Shown: positions 33,440 through 45,315 of the stretch, in pieces | Layout of the letters: each line of letters starts with the position of its first letter | Position numbering within the stretch: position 1 is the first letter of the stretch | Assembly (NCBI GenBank): GCA_933228675.1 | Contig: OW121741.1 | Location: 42,493,080 to 42,557,079 of the forward strand | DNA length: 64,000 nucleotides | From: Stomorhina lunata | Taxonomy: Eukaryota > Arthropoda > Insecta > Diptera > Rhiniidae | Direction: 5' to 3' | Position numbers and translations under genes: made by a program | Notes under the pieces: model-generated | Told to the model about the DNA's origin: nothing | Seen by the model: only the letters and a program-made list of their open reading frames with translations | Database searches by the model: none

Positions 33440-33511
33440 TGATCCCATGGGGGCTCGAACCCAGACCCTCCGACTGCTAGGCAGAGACTCTTCCACTGAG
33501 CTACTTCATAT
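33440..33511 (-). repeat. tRNA-like sequence in TIR element, copy 1
   Basis: 72 nt. The A-box TAGCTCAGTGGAAGAG and B-box GGGTTCGAGCCC are good. The D and anticodon arms mostly pair and the anticodon position reads AGC, but the acceptor arm does not pair (TATGAAG against TGGGATC). A tRNA-derived relic or pol III head rather than a working tRNA. Confidence 0.6.
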
Positions 33512-33734
33512 GTTGAAAACCTAGCAGCTTATAATTAATATAAACAATTTTTATTTTTAGATCCAAAATCATGTGAAAATAACTCTGTTTTTCCCTGCTT
33601 TTTTTTGCTTTGTTGTAATTTTTGGTAATATATTTTTATACGATTTTTTGTAATTATTTTAAAACTTTTTTAAAATTATTTTAAAACTTAAACAATTTAA
33701 ATCTTCTTTTTGTATAAATTTTTACATAAGATTG

Positions 33735-33905
33735 ACTCTTACTTACTTAAATGTTACAACCTGTTAAGGTCAAAGTCCGAGCATATATTAGAATTCCATG
33801 GATTTCGATCTTGTGCGAATATTCTCCAATTTTATAGGCCAAGCTTTGAAAAATGTTCCTTTACTTGGAACATTTTTCGGACATCCTCCTCTAATATTAG
33901 ATAGT
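33735..33905 (-). repeat. 3' tail of non-LTR family 1
   Basis: ACAACCTGTTAAGGTCAAAG, TTAGAATTCCATGGA and the following bases match the 3' ends at 15195-15340 (complement) and 16380-16540. Confidence 0.65.
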
Positions 33906-34319
33906 GGGACATTTCAATTCTAATTTTATCCTCTTCATTGTATTTTTTTTAAGAGAGGGTTACTAGCCCGTAATCCTAACCCATTTTTATCGATCTTATG
34001 GGACAACTCTCGGAACATGTTAACTCACAATATTAATGGGTGTTAAACTAGCTCCCCGGGTGATACCATGAGGAGGTGTGTGACCACAGTTGAGATGAAG
34101 GATGACCCAGATAAGTTGGGCTTACCAAGTTAAGACCAATTAGAATAGTGTTTGGTATTCAACATCCCCTACATAATCAAAATTGACTCATGATGGTATT
34201 TTTTCATTAACGTGAGTTAGTTTTACAAATTTTTTTTACAGAAGATAATATTTAAGTTCTTAAAATTCAAAAATCATTTAAAAAGACTCTTTTAATAAAA
34301 AAAAACTAAAAAAAATTGT

Positions 34320-34390
34320 TGCCCTTGGTGGGATTTGAACCGGGGCCATTCAGTTTAAATTACCATCTTAATTACAAATAAGTACTTCTG
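34320..34390 (-). repeat. B-box-bearing tRNA-like relic, copy 1
   Basis: The minus strand contains CCGGTTCAAATCCCACC followed by AAGGGCAACA, like a T-arm and acceptor end. No A-box is seen. It recurs at about 35611-35681. Confidence 0.35.
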
Positions 34391-34730
34391 TAATAACTTA
34401 TTATTTATTCGGATGGTATGTTGTAGTCGTTACAAGGTAACCAGTTATCAGAGTACTTGCCATTACCAAAGTTTTGCTGGGCCCAGTATAACTTTTCATT
34501 ACCAAATAATGAGTTAAACAGTTAAACTATTGAACACGAACTACTTACTCATTCGCTGTTTAAGTCATTACATTAACATGGGGATGTCATTGGAGGCAAG
34601 TACTTACCAATTGCAGAAAAGTAATGACTTGGGTAAGCAATTTGAAAGCAACAACAACAACAGCAACAACTTTTTTGTTGTTGTTTTATTAAAAACATAT
34701 ATTTTTAAACGAAATACAAAATTTTTTTTA

Positions 34731-34802
34731 TGATCCCATGGGGGCTCGAACCCAGACCCTCCAACTGCTAGGCAGAGACTCTTCCACTGAGCTACTTCAT
34801 AT
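34731..34802 (-). repeat. tRNA-like sequence in TIR element, copy 2
   Basis: Same as 33440-33511 with one change (CCGACTGC to CCAACTGC on the plus strand). Confidence 0.6.
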
Positions 34803-35024
34803 GTTGAAAACTTAGCAGCTTATAATTAATATAAACAATTTTTATTTTTAGATCCAAAATCATGTGAAAATAACTTTGTTGCTTTTTTTGCTTTGTTGTA
34901 ATTTTTGGAAAAATATTTTTATACGATTTTTTGTAATTATTTTAAAACTTTTTTAAAATTATTTTAAAACTTAAACAATTTAAATCTTCTTTTTTGTATA
35001 AGTTTTTACATACGATTAACTCTT

Positions 35025-35195
35025 ACTAACTTAAATGTTACAACCTGTTAAGGCCAAAGTCCGAGCATGTTTTAGAATTCCATGGATTTCGATCTTGTGC
35101 GAATATTCTCCAATTTTATATGCCAAGCTTTGAAAAATGTTCCTCTACTTGGTCTTTCTATCGAAGTTTCGGACATCCTATTCTAACATTGGGTA
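35025..35195 (-). repeat. 3' tail of non-LTR family 1, copy 2
   Basis: Duplicate of 33735-33905 within tandem copy 2; here GGTCTTTCTATCGAAGTTTCGG is retained, closer to the parent LINE. Confidence 0.65.
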
Positions 35196-35776
35196 GTGGG
35201 ACATTTCAATTCTAATTTTATCCTCTTCATTGTATTTTTTTCAAGAGAGGGTTACTAGCCCGTAATCCTAACCCATTTTTATCGATCTTATGGGACAACT
35301 CTCGGAACATGTTAACTCACAATATTAATGGGTGTTAAACTAGCTCCCAGGGTGATACCATGAGGAGGTGTGTGTCCACAGTTGAGATGAGGGATGACCC
35401 AGATAAGTTGGGCTTACCAAGTTAAGACCAATTAGAATCGTGTTTGGTATTCAACATCCCCTACATAATCAAAATTGACTCATGATGGTATTTTTTCATT
35501 AACGTGAATTAGTTTTATAAATTTTTTTTACAGAAGATAATATTTAAGTTCTTAAAATTCAAAAATCATTTAAAAAGACTCTTTTAATAAAAAAAAAAAA
35601 CTAAAAAAAATTGTTGCCCTTGGTGGGATTTGAACCGGGGCCATTCAGTTTAAATTACCATCTTAATTACAAATAAGTACTTCTGTAATAACTTATTATT
35701 TATTCGGATGGTATGTTGTAGTCGTTACAAGGTAACCAGTTATCAGAGTACTTGCCATTACCAAAGTTTTGCTGGG

Positions 35777-36040
35777 TAGTTCCTTGGGTGAGTAAGTTTT
35801 CCAAGTTTTTAAAATTCAAAAATCATTTAAAAAGACTTTTTTAAGAAAAAAAAAATTTGAACCCGGGCCATTCAGTTCAAATTATAATTTTAATTGCCGA
35901 ATCTTAGATTGCCTTCACCAATGGTATTTCAAGAGTTAAGTACATAATTAAATTTTTAATTTTATGGCGAATCCTACAGAAATGGTTGATATATGGATTT
36001 GCTGATCAGTTCAAGTTCTTTGCAATTAACACAACATAAG
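35777..36040. repeat. Partial, degraded third copy of the TIR-element interior
   Basis: AAAATTCAAAAATCATTTAA and GAACCCGGGCCATTCAGTT match the right part of the two preceding units. The rest is AT-rich. Confidence 0.5.
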
Positions 36041-36045
36041 TGTAG

Positions 36046-36160
36046 ATAAAAAGTTTTACTGTAGTGTATTGCACTAAGAATCCCAATTTATTACAATTAT
36101 TGTAATAAATAGTTTTTTGATAAAACCAAAAAATGTTGGTGGGGAAACCTTTCCTCGACG
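36046..36160. repeat. Dispersed repeat, inverted match at about 61895-62025
   Basis: AGTTTTACTGTAGTGTATTG through AACCAAAAAATGTTGGTGGGG is nearly the exact complement of about 61900-62023. Family unknown. Confidence 0.7.
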
Positions 36161-36761
36161 TGTTTCGATGGTTGGTTAGACCATCTCATCAGGAGGATTA
36201 TCCCTAATTCTAGACAGAGCGAAAACGTCACATTATATATAATTTGAGGGACTGAATAAATACGAATTATTATTATTGTGTCCAACAAATATCAACATAA
36301 AGCGCAGATTATCATCCGAACAGAAACACACAAACATTTTTCAGTTTTATCATTTCTTTATTTCCCACACTTTTGTTCTGATATTTTTTAGACCGATGTA
36401 GTTTATACATCGCGATGCATCGGTTTAAATATTTATACATGTTTTCCATATACATAGTTTGTGATTCAAAGAAAATTAAAACTCAGAAAATGTAAAGTTC
36501 ATAAGTATGCACTTTTATCAGAGCGTAGTAAACCGTTAAGTCCCTTTTTCAATAATATTTCATAAATATTGTCCTTTCTTTATGTATTTTTTTATATATC
36601 CACGTAAGGTGGATATAAAAAAGTGGCTAGTTATCTAAAACCTTGGCCAATAATATTCGGGAGCGATTGCTTTGTCAATACATACAAGCCTTAGAATGTA
36701 AGGGTATACTTAATTAGCGAGATATAAATCTTTAAAATGGATATCAGACCTACATTACAAC
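36161..36761. other. AT-rich spacer, nothing recognised
   Basis: No supportable feature. Confidence 0.4.
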
Positions 36762-37499
36762 AATTAAGAAAGAGGTATAGTCGACCATACGATACCCTTC
36801 ACCACTAAGCTGTTCTTTTTCCTGTATAAAGACAAATATTTGCTAAATTTTGCCATCATACAAACATTTTCTCATTTAAGCTGTTTCCGTCATTTGGACT
36901 TATATGAGATCTAGGGTCAAATGTGGACCGATTATCTTGAAATTTATCAGATTGATAACAGTTGTTACAAAAATTATGTATAACAAAATAAACTTAAAAT
37001 TCTCATTATCTTCAGATTTACAAGCGTTTTAGTGATTTTTGTCTCATTTTGTGCGTATTGACAGAAGAGTTTGTACGGGAGCTATGGTCAAATGTGGACC
37101 GATTTCAGCGAAATTTAGTACAGTAATTTTGGTTTACATAAGCATTTAGTTTAAATTTCATAAAAAAAATATTGATATTTGTGGCCAATATATCAATTCC
37201 GGGAAGTGGGACCTATGGGAGGTACCATAAATAATGGACCGATTTTGACCAATTGCAATAGCCATTGTCCCACTATCAAAAAAATGATTTTTACAAAATT
37301 CCATCAAATTATCTTTAGAATTGCGACCTGTACTTTGATTACATGGTTTACATGGGGGTCCAGCCAGCCGTCCAGCCAGAAAGTGATTCTAAGCCTATTG
37401 GTATACTAAAAGCAGGGTCTAAGACAAATATTTCTTTGCGTTACATACATCAGCACAAACTTTTAATACCCTTTCCACCTATGGTGGTGGAGGGTATAA
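36762..37499 (+). repeat. Dispersed repeat family A, copy 4
   Basis: Shortened 5' end (AAGAAAGAGGTATAGTCGAC), all three internal modules, and the end GTGGTGGAGGGTATAA. Confidence 0.8.
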
Positions 37500-37914
37500 A
37501 AACTAAAACTTAAACTAACGTAAAATATCTATATCGAAAAAGTACTTAAATAGTTATAACTTTAAAGTTAATGACTTATTAAGATGAAAACTTAAGCGAT
37601 AATATTTGAGAAGTATTATTCTGGCCTTGGTATCCAAGGCTCGTAACTGCATATATATAAAGATATTCCTTTAAGAACTATTAGGTTTAGATGTATATGC
37701 AAAATATATTTTTAAAATGATATTAGGCTGTAAATTTGACTAAATTATTTTCTGTATAAATTCTAGAAAAATAACCTTCATTTCCATATGAAACAATTCA
37801 ATACAAATACAGTCGCAAAAGTTCTTTCGTATTTTATTAAAAAATGTTATCTTGATTCTTATCTTAATAAAATATATCAGAACTGTACTAAGATGTATTT
37901 AATGTTCGAAAGTC

Positions 37915-38972
37915 ATGCATTAAACACATAGACAGCAGCAGGCTACGGGCTACAACCTGTCAAAATTAGAATACATGCATTCAAATAGAAATAAATTTTT
38001 TAGAGTCGACACGGTTACACGACTACCGACCACCGTTGTAGCTATAGCTAAAATTAAACTATTTTCTATTTTTGTTGGCGGCAATAAAAGATTTAGTGCT
38101 GTCAACACCATATAATATTGAAATAAATGAGCGATTTAAACCACTTGAATTTATTTACCACAAATACAATGGGGAGAATTTATGTAAACAATTTACATAC
38201 TTGTAAAATATTTATATATTTAATGTATATAATAATATCTAATAAAATATTATGTAAAAATTTATATTTATATAACTCTAACTCAATAGAAGTAAAATTT
38301 TAAAAAGTTATTTTTTAAACTGTCAACTCACACGCTGCGTGCTAGAGCTACGTAGTTCATGTTATATAAAATCCCAGTATGTCCTTTATAAAATTCATTA
38401 TATAAAAGAGCATACTTATATCTATATTGTTTTAAGATATACGAATTTTTATAAAAAAAAGTCGGTTGCAGAAATAAGTTTATAGTATATTAGCTCCTTA
38501 TCCATTATAAAGAATATTATATAGAATATAAAAGATATTTTCAGTAGCTTTTGTTTGATACCAAAAACGTTAATATCGGATATAAACTTCTAAAGTTATA
38601 CCGTATTATTCTTGAAATTTAAAAAGCCCATAACTCTTAAACTATTAGAGATCACACCAAAATCTTTCTATAAATTTTTTTTTTTTTTGATATAGACATA
38701 CCATCAGGTACAGGGAAACCGTTGATTTCGGAGGTTAATTAATAAAATGAATTTATGTCGTTTTTAAAAAAATTCAAATTGTTATTTTGTCCATCTTATA
38801 AACGTGATATTGGCACCACTCAAAAACAGGTGTTTCGAAATGTAGCTGCCATCTTAAAGGTAGCTGCCGTCCCCAAAATAATTAAGTAGCTGACTACGAG
38901 GCGACGATTGCAGCCAACGACTTTTGTAGTCGGTGTTCGTGTAGCCTGCTGTCGTCTATGTGTTTAATGCAT
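37915..38972. mobile_element. 1.06-kb TIR element
   Basis: ATGCATTAAACACATAGAC at the left is matched by its complement GTCTATGTGTTTAATGCAT at the right, and the inversion continues into AGCAGGCTAC/GTAGCCTGCT. Subterminal phrases around ACGACTACCGACCACCG and AGTCGGTGTTCG are also partly inverted. No coding sequence. Superfamily not assigned. Confidence 0.75.
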
Positions 38973-39200
38973 CAGACCACAAATTCATGTCATATTATGT
39001 TTGCTCATCTGGTATCGCGTTTGTGGAGCTCCTGGAGGGAGTACTGATATGAAATTATATATCATGTCATAGAATTAAAATAAACACCGGAGATATCACT
39101 AAAACAACAGATTCACTGTTTCGTAAATTGCCGAAAACTATATTTTTTAGAAAAATATATTTTGATTTTTATATTGCATTTAAGAAAAGTTTCCTACTCT

Positions 39201-39330
39201 AGCTGTGTTCCAGAACTACCAATACTGTACAATATTGTACAAGTTTCAATCAGAAACTACAGAAAAGTGTTCCTGTACTGGTTAAAAATTGTACAATATT
39301 GTACAGTATTGGTAGTTCTGGAACACAGCT
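39201..39330. mobile_element. 130-bp hairpin MITE with perfect 42-bp arms
   Basis: AGCTGTGTTCCAGAACTACC and the following 22 bases are repeated exactly in inverted form at 39289-39330, around a 46-bp loop. TCT occurs on both sides and may be a 3-bp target duplication. Confidence 0.85.
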
Positions 39331-39884
39331 TCTATATAGCTACTAAATTTAATAAAAATCGGTCTATAAGCAGCTAAAGTCCAAATAAGTTACAGAAAGT
39401 AATAAAAAAATTAAAAATTCGACAATTTGATCGACTGTAGAGTTTTGAAGATATTCCAGGTGTTTGGGGACCGATTTTTATCAAATTGATGTGGAATTAT
39501 ATGGAACATGCATAAATATATTTCCTTTACAATGTTCAAAAGTCAGTGATTTAAGATATACGAGTATAAAGTGTATCCGTCTGCTGAAATCAGGTTTGTG
39601 AAGCTCCTTGGAAATACATTGGCGTACTCCCTCAATACTCACCATTAAATTTCATTAAAATCGGTCCATAAACACCTGAGCATAGGCAAAAAAAAAATCA
39701 AATAGTTCTTTCAAAGATTTTGAATTTGGCAATTTGCAATACATCGATTTTACTGTTTTAACCATATCTTAGGTGTTTATTGGGCAATATTTATGAAATT
39801 CAATAGCGCACTTCGCAGGAGAATTTCCTAAAGTCTGACATATAATTTATGTGGTCCCATCGTACAGGAAAATGTTTTTTTTTT
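39331..39884. repeat. Degraded modules related to families A and B
   Basis: Scattered GGACCGATTTTTATCAAATT-like phrases (39470, 39660, 39785). No clear ends. Confidence 0.4.
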
Positions 39885-40687
39885 TATACCCTTCACCACC
39901 ATAGGTGGAAAGGGTATTATAAGTTTGTGCTGATGTTTGTAACGCATAGAAATATTTGTCTTAGACCCACCTTTTAGTATACCAATAGAATCACAGAATC
40001 ACACCTTAGAATCACTTTCTATGTCGATTTAGCGATGTCCGTCCGTCCGTCCGTCTGGCTGGCTGGACCCCCATGTAAACCTTGTAATCAAACTACAGGT
40101 CGCAATTCTAAAGATAATTTGATGAAATTTGTCACAGATCATTTTTTTGATAATGGGACCATGGCTATTGAAATTGGTCAAAATCGGTCCATTATTTATG
40201 GTACCACCCATAGGTCCCACTTCCCGGAATTGCTATATTGGCCACAAATATCAATATTTTTTCATGAAATTTAAAACGAATACTGTTTATGTAAACTTAA
40301 ATCACTGTACCAAATTTCGTTGAAATCGGTCCACATTTGACCATAGCTCAAATACAAACTCTTCTTCAAAAACGCACTAAATGAGACAAAAAATCACTAA
40401 AACGCTCGTAAATCTAATAATTATAAAAATTTTTTGCATACATAATTTTTGTAACAACTGTAATCAATTTGCCTAATTTCGAGATAATCGGTCCACATTT
40501 GACCCTAGCTCTCTTATAAGTCCAAATGACGGAAACAGGTTGAATATATACGTTTTGAGAAAATATTTGTATGATGACAAAATTTAGCAAACATTTGTCT
40601 TTATACAGGAAAAATAACACCTTTGACCTTAGTGGTGAAGGGTATCGTATGGTCGGCTTGACCGACTATAGCGCTTTCTTACTTGTT
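39885..40687 (-). repeat. Dispersed repeat family A, copy 5
   Basis: The inverse of the other copies: TTATACCCTTCACCACCATA at the left and GTCGGCTTGACCGACTATAG ... CTTACTTGTT at the right. Contains (GTCC)n next to (TGGC)n at 40038-40065. Confidence 0.85.
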
Positions 40688-41120
40688 TTTTTATTAAATT
40701 GTATTTTTTAAACAAATGATCATTTTCGACTTTTTGGGGAACATCAAATGTAGTTTTTGGCAATTATTCAGGTATTTATGGGCCGATTTTTATGAAATTT
40801 ATCAGAGTACTTCGAGAGAGGATTTCCTATAATATGATATATGTATAATGTATGAAGGCCAGTCAGTCATGAGTATGGTTTTTCTTTTTGAAATGTACTT
40901 TTCAATGACAAATGTTATATGTCGCAGATAAATTTTGGTATTTTAGCAATATCTCAGGTGTTTTTCAACCGATTTTAATGAAATAATAGGGGGCTCATAT
41001 ACAATTTATCGATCGGTATAAATTTTGTCGGGTCTGTGACAAATAATGAAAAATTTACACACTGAATGACAAACTTATAATAGCCTTTTACCTATTGGTG
41101 AAGGGTATAATAAGTACCTA
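40688..41120. repeat. Degraded family A-like remnant
   Basis: Ends TATTGGTGAAGGGTATAATA at about 41090-41110, with GGCCGATTTTTATGAAATTT inside. The 5' part is not recognisable. Confidence 0.5.
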
Positions 41121-41208
41121 CTGTAATAACTTATTAGTTATTCGGAGGGTATGTTGTAGTCATTACAAGGTAACCAGTTACATGTCATTACCAAAGTTTT
41201 GCTGGGTA
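41103..41208. repeat. Solo right end of the 1.29-kb TIR element
   Basis: Matches the right 100 bp of 34382-34481, ending CATTACCAAAGTTTTGCTGGG at about 41187-41207. Confidence 0.7.
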
Positions 41209-41244
41209 TAAAAAGTTGTGAAATTTTTAAATAAAACACTTTCT

Positions 41245-42179
41245 TACCGGTCGTTATTATATTTATTTATTTATTCGTCATTAGTTCAATTTATCGTTTT
41301 AAAAGTTTTTAATTCTTATTAATTGAAAAGCTATAATTTTCCATAAAATATTTTTTTTTAACAATTTTGTTATTGCATAAAATGCTTATTGTTGTTTTGT
41401 GATTTGAAAATTTATATTTAGAAAAATTTCAATAAATTTGTATAAAAATTGCAATTAATTAGAAACAAATTATAATTAAGCGGCTCTTGTAAATGTTTTA
41501 ATTATAGAAATTATGTGGCATAAAAAAATTGTGTAAAAAAATAGAACTATTTAAATATTATTTCATATTAAATAACAACTAAATTATCATTGATCTGCTT
41601 TATAAGAAGAGATTGGCACAAAATGGAATAAAAAAATTACAAAAAAAAAAAAATTAAATGAAATTTATAAAAAAAGTATATAATAAAATTTACTTTAAAA
41701 TTATGGTAAATTGCAAAGACATTGAAATTGAATACAAAAATAAAATAAGATAAAATACATTACAAAAATATTTATATAAAAATAAGATTAGCAAATAATA
41801 GTTGAAAGGAGGGTTAATATCCTTGTGTAAAGGACATTGAAATTATCATGATCATAATACATACAATATAAAAGGCATTTCAAAAATAATTGAAGTTTTT
41901 TTTTTTAATTTACTTTTTGTTATAAATTTTCATTTTATACTTAAAAATCTAAAAAAGTTAAACAATACAACTTTAGTGTATTTATTGGTGTTTTTGTTTA
42001 GTTTTTTGTTTTTATGTTTTTTACTAATAAGACAATTGTTTATATAACAGAAATCGTAAAAATCTTAATTGAATTGTGCCTGTTAAAGTCGGAATAACAT
42101 ATTTATTTTTTTTAATTTTTAGATTTTATTATTTCCGTTTCCCATTGTGTAGTGATTGATGTTGATGGCGATGCTGTTG
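41245..42179 (-). other. Probable 3' UTR of paxillin
   Basis: Unbroken AT-rich sequence downstream of the stop. Overlapping AATAAA signals on the minus strand at about 41264-41280 mark a likely polyadenylation site. The extent is inferred, not shown. Confidence 0.5.
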
Positions 42180-42446
42180 TTAACCGAAAATCTTCTCGAA
42201 GCAAGTGTGGCAGTAGGGCTTGTCATTTTGTTCCTTAAATGTTCCCTTATTCAATTGTTTCAAACAGAAGGCACAAACAAAATGTTCCGGATGGAATTTC
42301 TTAAACATGGCTGTGATGCAGCGACCAGTGATGGGCTTCGAACAGCCGGCACACAATGAACCACGTTTGGCATGATAATGGGTCTCACAGTAGGGCAAAC
42401 CTTCGTGATCGAAGAATGAGCCACCATGGAAGGGTTGTCGGCAGTC
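42180..42446 (-). CDS. Pax: Paxillin, last coding exon (end of LIM3 and LIM4)
   Basis: The exon begins after a TTTCTAG acceptor (minus strand; the first exon base is 42446). It reads [20 protein letters not shown], then a LIM finger beginning [15 protein letters not shown], with [11 protein letters not shown] and [13 protein letters not shown] before a TAA at 42182-42180. This is the highly conserved C-terminus of paxillin, the focal-adhesion adaptor; LIM3 and LIM4 target it to integrin adhesion sites. Only this exon is visible. LIM1-LIM3 should lie at higher coordinates on the minus strand but none is seen before the window end, implying a large intron. The exon is clean, with no frameshift. 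The plus-strand frame at 42156-42359 is its shadow. Confidence 0.93.
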   Translation of the reverse strand, partial: DCRQPFHGGSFFDHEGLPYCETHYHAKRGSLCAGCSKPITGRCITAMFKKFHPEHFVCAFCLKQLNKGTFKEQNDKPYCHTCFEKIFG

Positions 42447-42460
42447 CTAGAAATATACAA
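42447..42460 (-). other. 3' splice acceptor of the paxillin exon
   Basis: The minus strand reads GTATATTTCTAG directly before GACTGC at 42446. Confidence 0.75.
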
Positions 42461-42623
42461 ATGGAAAATAGAGATATTGATTATTGCAATTTTATTACGA
42501 TCTATATGTATTGTAGGTAATCGCATCAATTAAGAATGGCTGGAGCTATTTAATGGACTATTTTTCTTCTTAGGTTTTAAATTGTCAGATAATGGTTTGG
42601 TGAAAAGAAATTAATAAAAAAAA

Positions 42624-43311
42624 AACAAGTAAGAAAGTGCTATAGTCGGCCAAAACTGACCATACGATACTCTTCACCACTAAAATCAAAGGTGTTCTTT
42701 TTCGTGTACTAAGACAAATATTTACTCCATTTTGTCATCATACAAACATTTTCCCAAGACTCATATATTTAAACTAGTTTCATCATTTCGACTTATATGA
42801 GGGCTAGAGGCAAATGTGGACCGATTATCTTGAAATTTAGCAACTTGATTATAGTTTTTACAAAAATTATGTATGCAAAAAATAAAAATAATTGTCATTA
42901 TCTTCAGATTTACGATTTCAGATTTTAGTGCTATTTGTCTCAATTAGTGTGTTTTGATAGAAGAATTTGTATGGGAGCTATTGGAAAATGAGGACCGATT
43001 TCAACGAAATTTGGTAGAGTGATTTTGGTTTACATAAGCAGTATTTAGTTTAAATTTTATGGAAAAATATTGATATTTGTGACCAAAATATAAATTCCGA
43101 GAAGGGGGACCTATGGGAGGTACTATAAATAATAGACCGATTTTAACGAATTTCAATAGCCTTACAATAGTCCCGCTACCAAAAAATGATCTGTGTCAAA
43201 TTACGTTAAATTCCCTTTAAAATTGCGACCGGTACTTTGATTACATGGTTTACATGGGGGTGCAAAATCGCTAAATCGACTCAGAAGTGATATATCAGCA
43301 CAAACTTATAA
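42624..43311 (+). repeat. Dispersed repeat family A, copy 6 (3'-truncated)
   Basis: 5' end AACAAGTAAGAAAGTGC and ACCATACGATACTCTTCACC. It is more diverged than the other copies and stops at CAGCACAAACTTATAA without the GGGTATAAT end. Confidence 0.75.
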
Positions 43312-43493
43312 AAAAAATAAATGTATCACTAACAAAATATACGAAGTATTTAGGCTTTTAGTGGTAGCAGATCACGTTTTTGGGCTCAAAGGCTGTTGTA
43401 CCTCTGTTTGGCGTAAACTAACAATTGTGTATATCGAGCCATAACCGCCAAAAGGGCTTAAGCGACATGATGGACGATTTTCATTTTATTATT
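43312..43493. other. Short spacer, nothing recognised
   Basis: No feature supported. Confidence 0.4.
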
Positions 43494-45315
43494 ATACCCA
43501 CCATCAAAAAGAATGGGGGGTATATTGAGATTGTCATTCCGTTTGTAATTTCCTTAATATTGGTTCAAAAATCAAAAACGATATATATTCTGAATCCTTA
43601 TGAAATTCTAAGCTATGTCCGTTTGTCTGTCCGTCTGTCTGTCTGTCTGTCTGTCTGTTGAAATCACGATAACGTCTAAACGAAAAGAGCTAGCTAACTG
43701 AAACTTAGCAAAAACATTCTTTATCTATGAGAAAATTTTGGTATTGAAATTGGGCAAAATCGGTTAGCATTTGGCCATAGCTCCCGTATAACCTCGTCTA
43801 GGCTAATCGCTTATTTGCTAATAAATGACAAATTATGACAGTTATGATGACAAAATTTGGTATCTAGAAGTTTTATGTAAGCACTAGGCAGCATATAAAA
43901 TTTCATCGAAATCGGTTCACATTTAGCCATAGCTCCCATACAAAAAACTTACGAAAACAGGCTAAATTTCACCCAAAATACACTTAAATGCCAATAAATC
44001 TAAAAGTATAACAGATATAACCACTAAATTTGGCACAAGAAAGTCTTATATCAATGCCAGCCAGTGTGCAAAATTTTGTCACAATCGGTCACTATTTGAC
44101 CTAGCTACCATATAAAAAACTTACGAAAACTCAAAAATTCAAAAAGAAAAGGGGATTTATGTCCGTCTGTCCGTCAGATAGCTCCTTAACTACAAGAGCT
44201 AGTAAGACTAAATTAAGCACAAGGAAGTCTTATGTCAATGCCAGCCAGTGTGCAAAATTTCGTCACAATCGGTCACCATTTTACCATAGCTCCCATATGA
44301 AAAACTTATGGAAACACAAAAATACATAAAGAAAAGGTTGTTTATATCCGTCTGTCCGTCAGATAAAAGCACGATAGCGCCTTAACGAAAAGAGCTAGAG
44401 GCACACAATTTTACAAAAGTATTTTGGATATCTTGAAAAAGATGTGTGTTGAAAATGGACAAAATCGGTTCAAATTTAGTTAGAGCTCCCATATAACCCC
44501 GCCCCGGGAAACACATTAATGCTGATAAATTGAATACAATTGTAATAGCTATGACGATTAAATTTAAAATAGGGAAGTTTTATGCAATTTTTGATCAGTT
44601 TATCAAATTTTATAGGAATCAGTCCATATTTGACTTTAGCTTTCATGTGAAAAACACTCACGGAAACCAAAAATTTTAGCAAAGGCCAGATAAAAGCTAT
44701 TAAATTAGAAACTATGATAGCTATGGTCACTAAATTTTGCAAGAATAAGCTCTCTATATATACCAGCCAGTGTGTAAAATTTTGTTATAATCGGTCAACA
44801 TTTGGCTATAATTCTTATATATATAACATCCCCTTTTTATATCTACAATCAAAAAGATTTGGAGGTACATTCATTATATTAAGATTGCACCTATGAAATT
44901 ATATAGGCATCAATCAATGTTCAGCCCAGACTTTATATATGATGAATGCATTAGGAACTCATAACGAAATATATGGACCTGTCGTATTACTATTAACGTG
45001 TTTAGCCTAACTACATATTAATCACAACGAAAAGTATTTAACAACTTATTAATGTAAAACTATACCTGGTTATGAGACCGAATTTTGATCAAAGTAAATA
45101 CTGGGGAAACCACTAAAATATTTTTGAATGTTGAACTATAAAGCTACGGAAACCTAATTTAGTCCAAAGGTTTTACCAACAATACCAAATAGCTTAGCGA
45201 TTTTTCCAGTTTTGGTGCAGATTTTGAATTAGCTGCACCCTTGTAGATATATGAGATATGTTTCTAAATTTAACACAACTTGATGGTGGGTATATAAGAT
45301 TCGGCACAGCCGAAT
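43494..45315 (-). repeat. Dispersed repeat family B, second copy (truncated at its 5' end)
   Basis: The inverse of 28612-30352: TATACCCACCATCAAAAAGA at the left, and TGATGGTGGGTATATAAGAT with TTCGGCACAGCCGAA at the right, where it stops before the AACAAGTAAGA part. Contains (CTGT)n at 43625-43660. Confidence 0.85.

Larger units (their letters stand above)
33191..34481. mobile_element. 1.29-kb TIR element, tandem copy 1
   Basis: Left end CCCAGTAAAACTTTTCATTACC and right end complementary to CATTACCAAAGTTTTGCTGGG. It carries a tRNA-like sequence, a 3' tail of the family 1 LINE, and a GC-richer block (33950-34170). It is followed with no spacer by copy 2. Confidence 0.8.
34482..35776. mobile_element. 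1.29-kb TIR element, tandem copy 2
   Basis: Nearly identical to copy 1 at offset 1291. Its left end CCCAG begins on the base after GCTGGG of copy 1, and its own right end GCTGGG is at 35771-35776. It has the same tRNA-like and LINE-tail contents. Confidence 0.8.

Noticed and set aside
33239..33442. 67-residue frame in both copies of the 1.29-kb TIR element
   Set aside because: It runs into an (AAC)n/(TTG)n-like tract and has no domain; duplication explains its repetition.
33440..33511. Functional tRNA-Ala gene (anticodon AGC)
   Set aside because: The acceptor arm and two pairs of the T arm do not pair; kept only as a tRNA-like relic.
42156..42359. Plus-strand 67-residue frame
   Set aside because: Antisense of the paxillin LIM exon, which matches a known protein on the minus strand.
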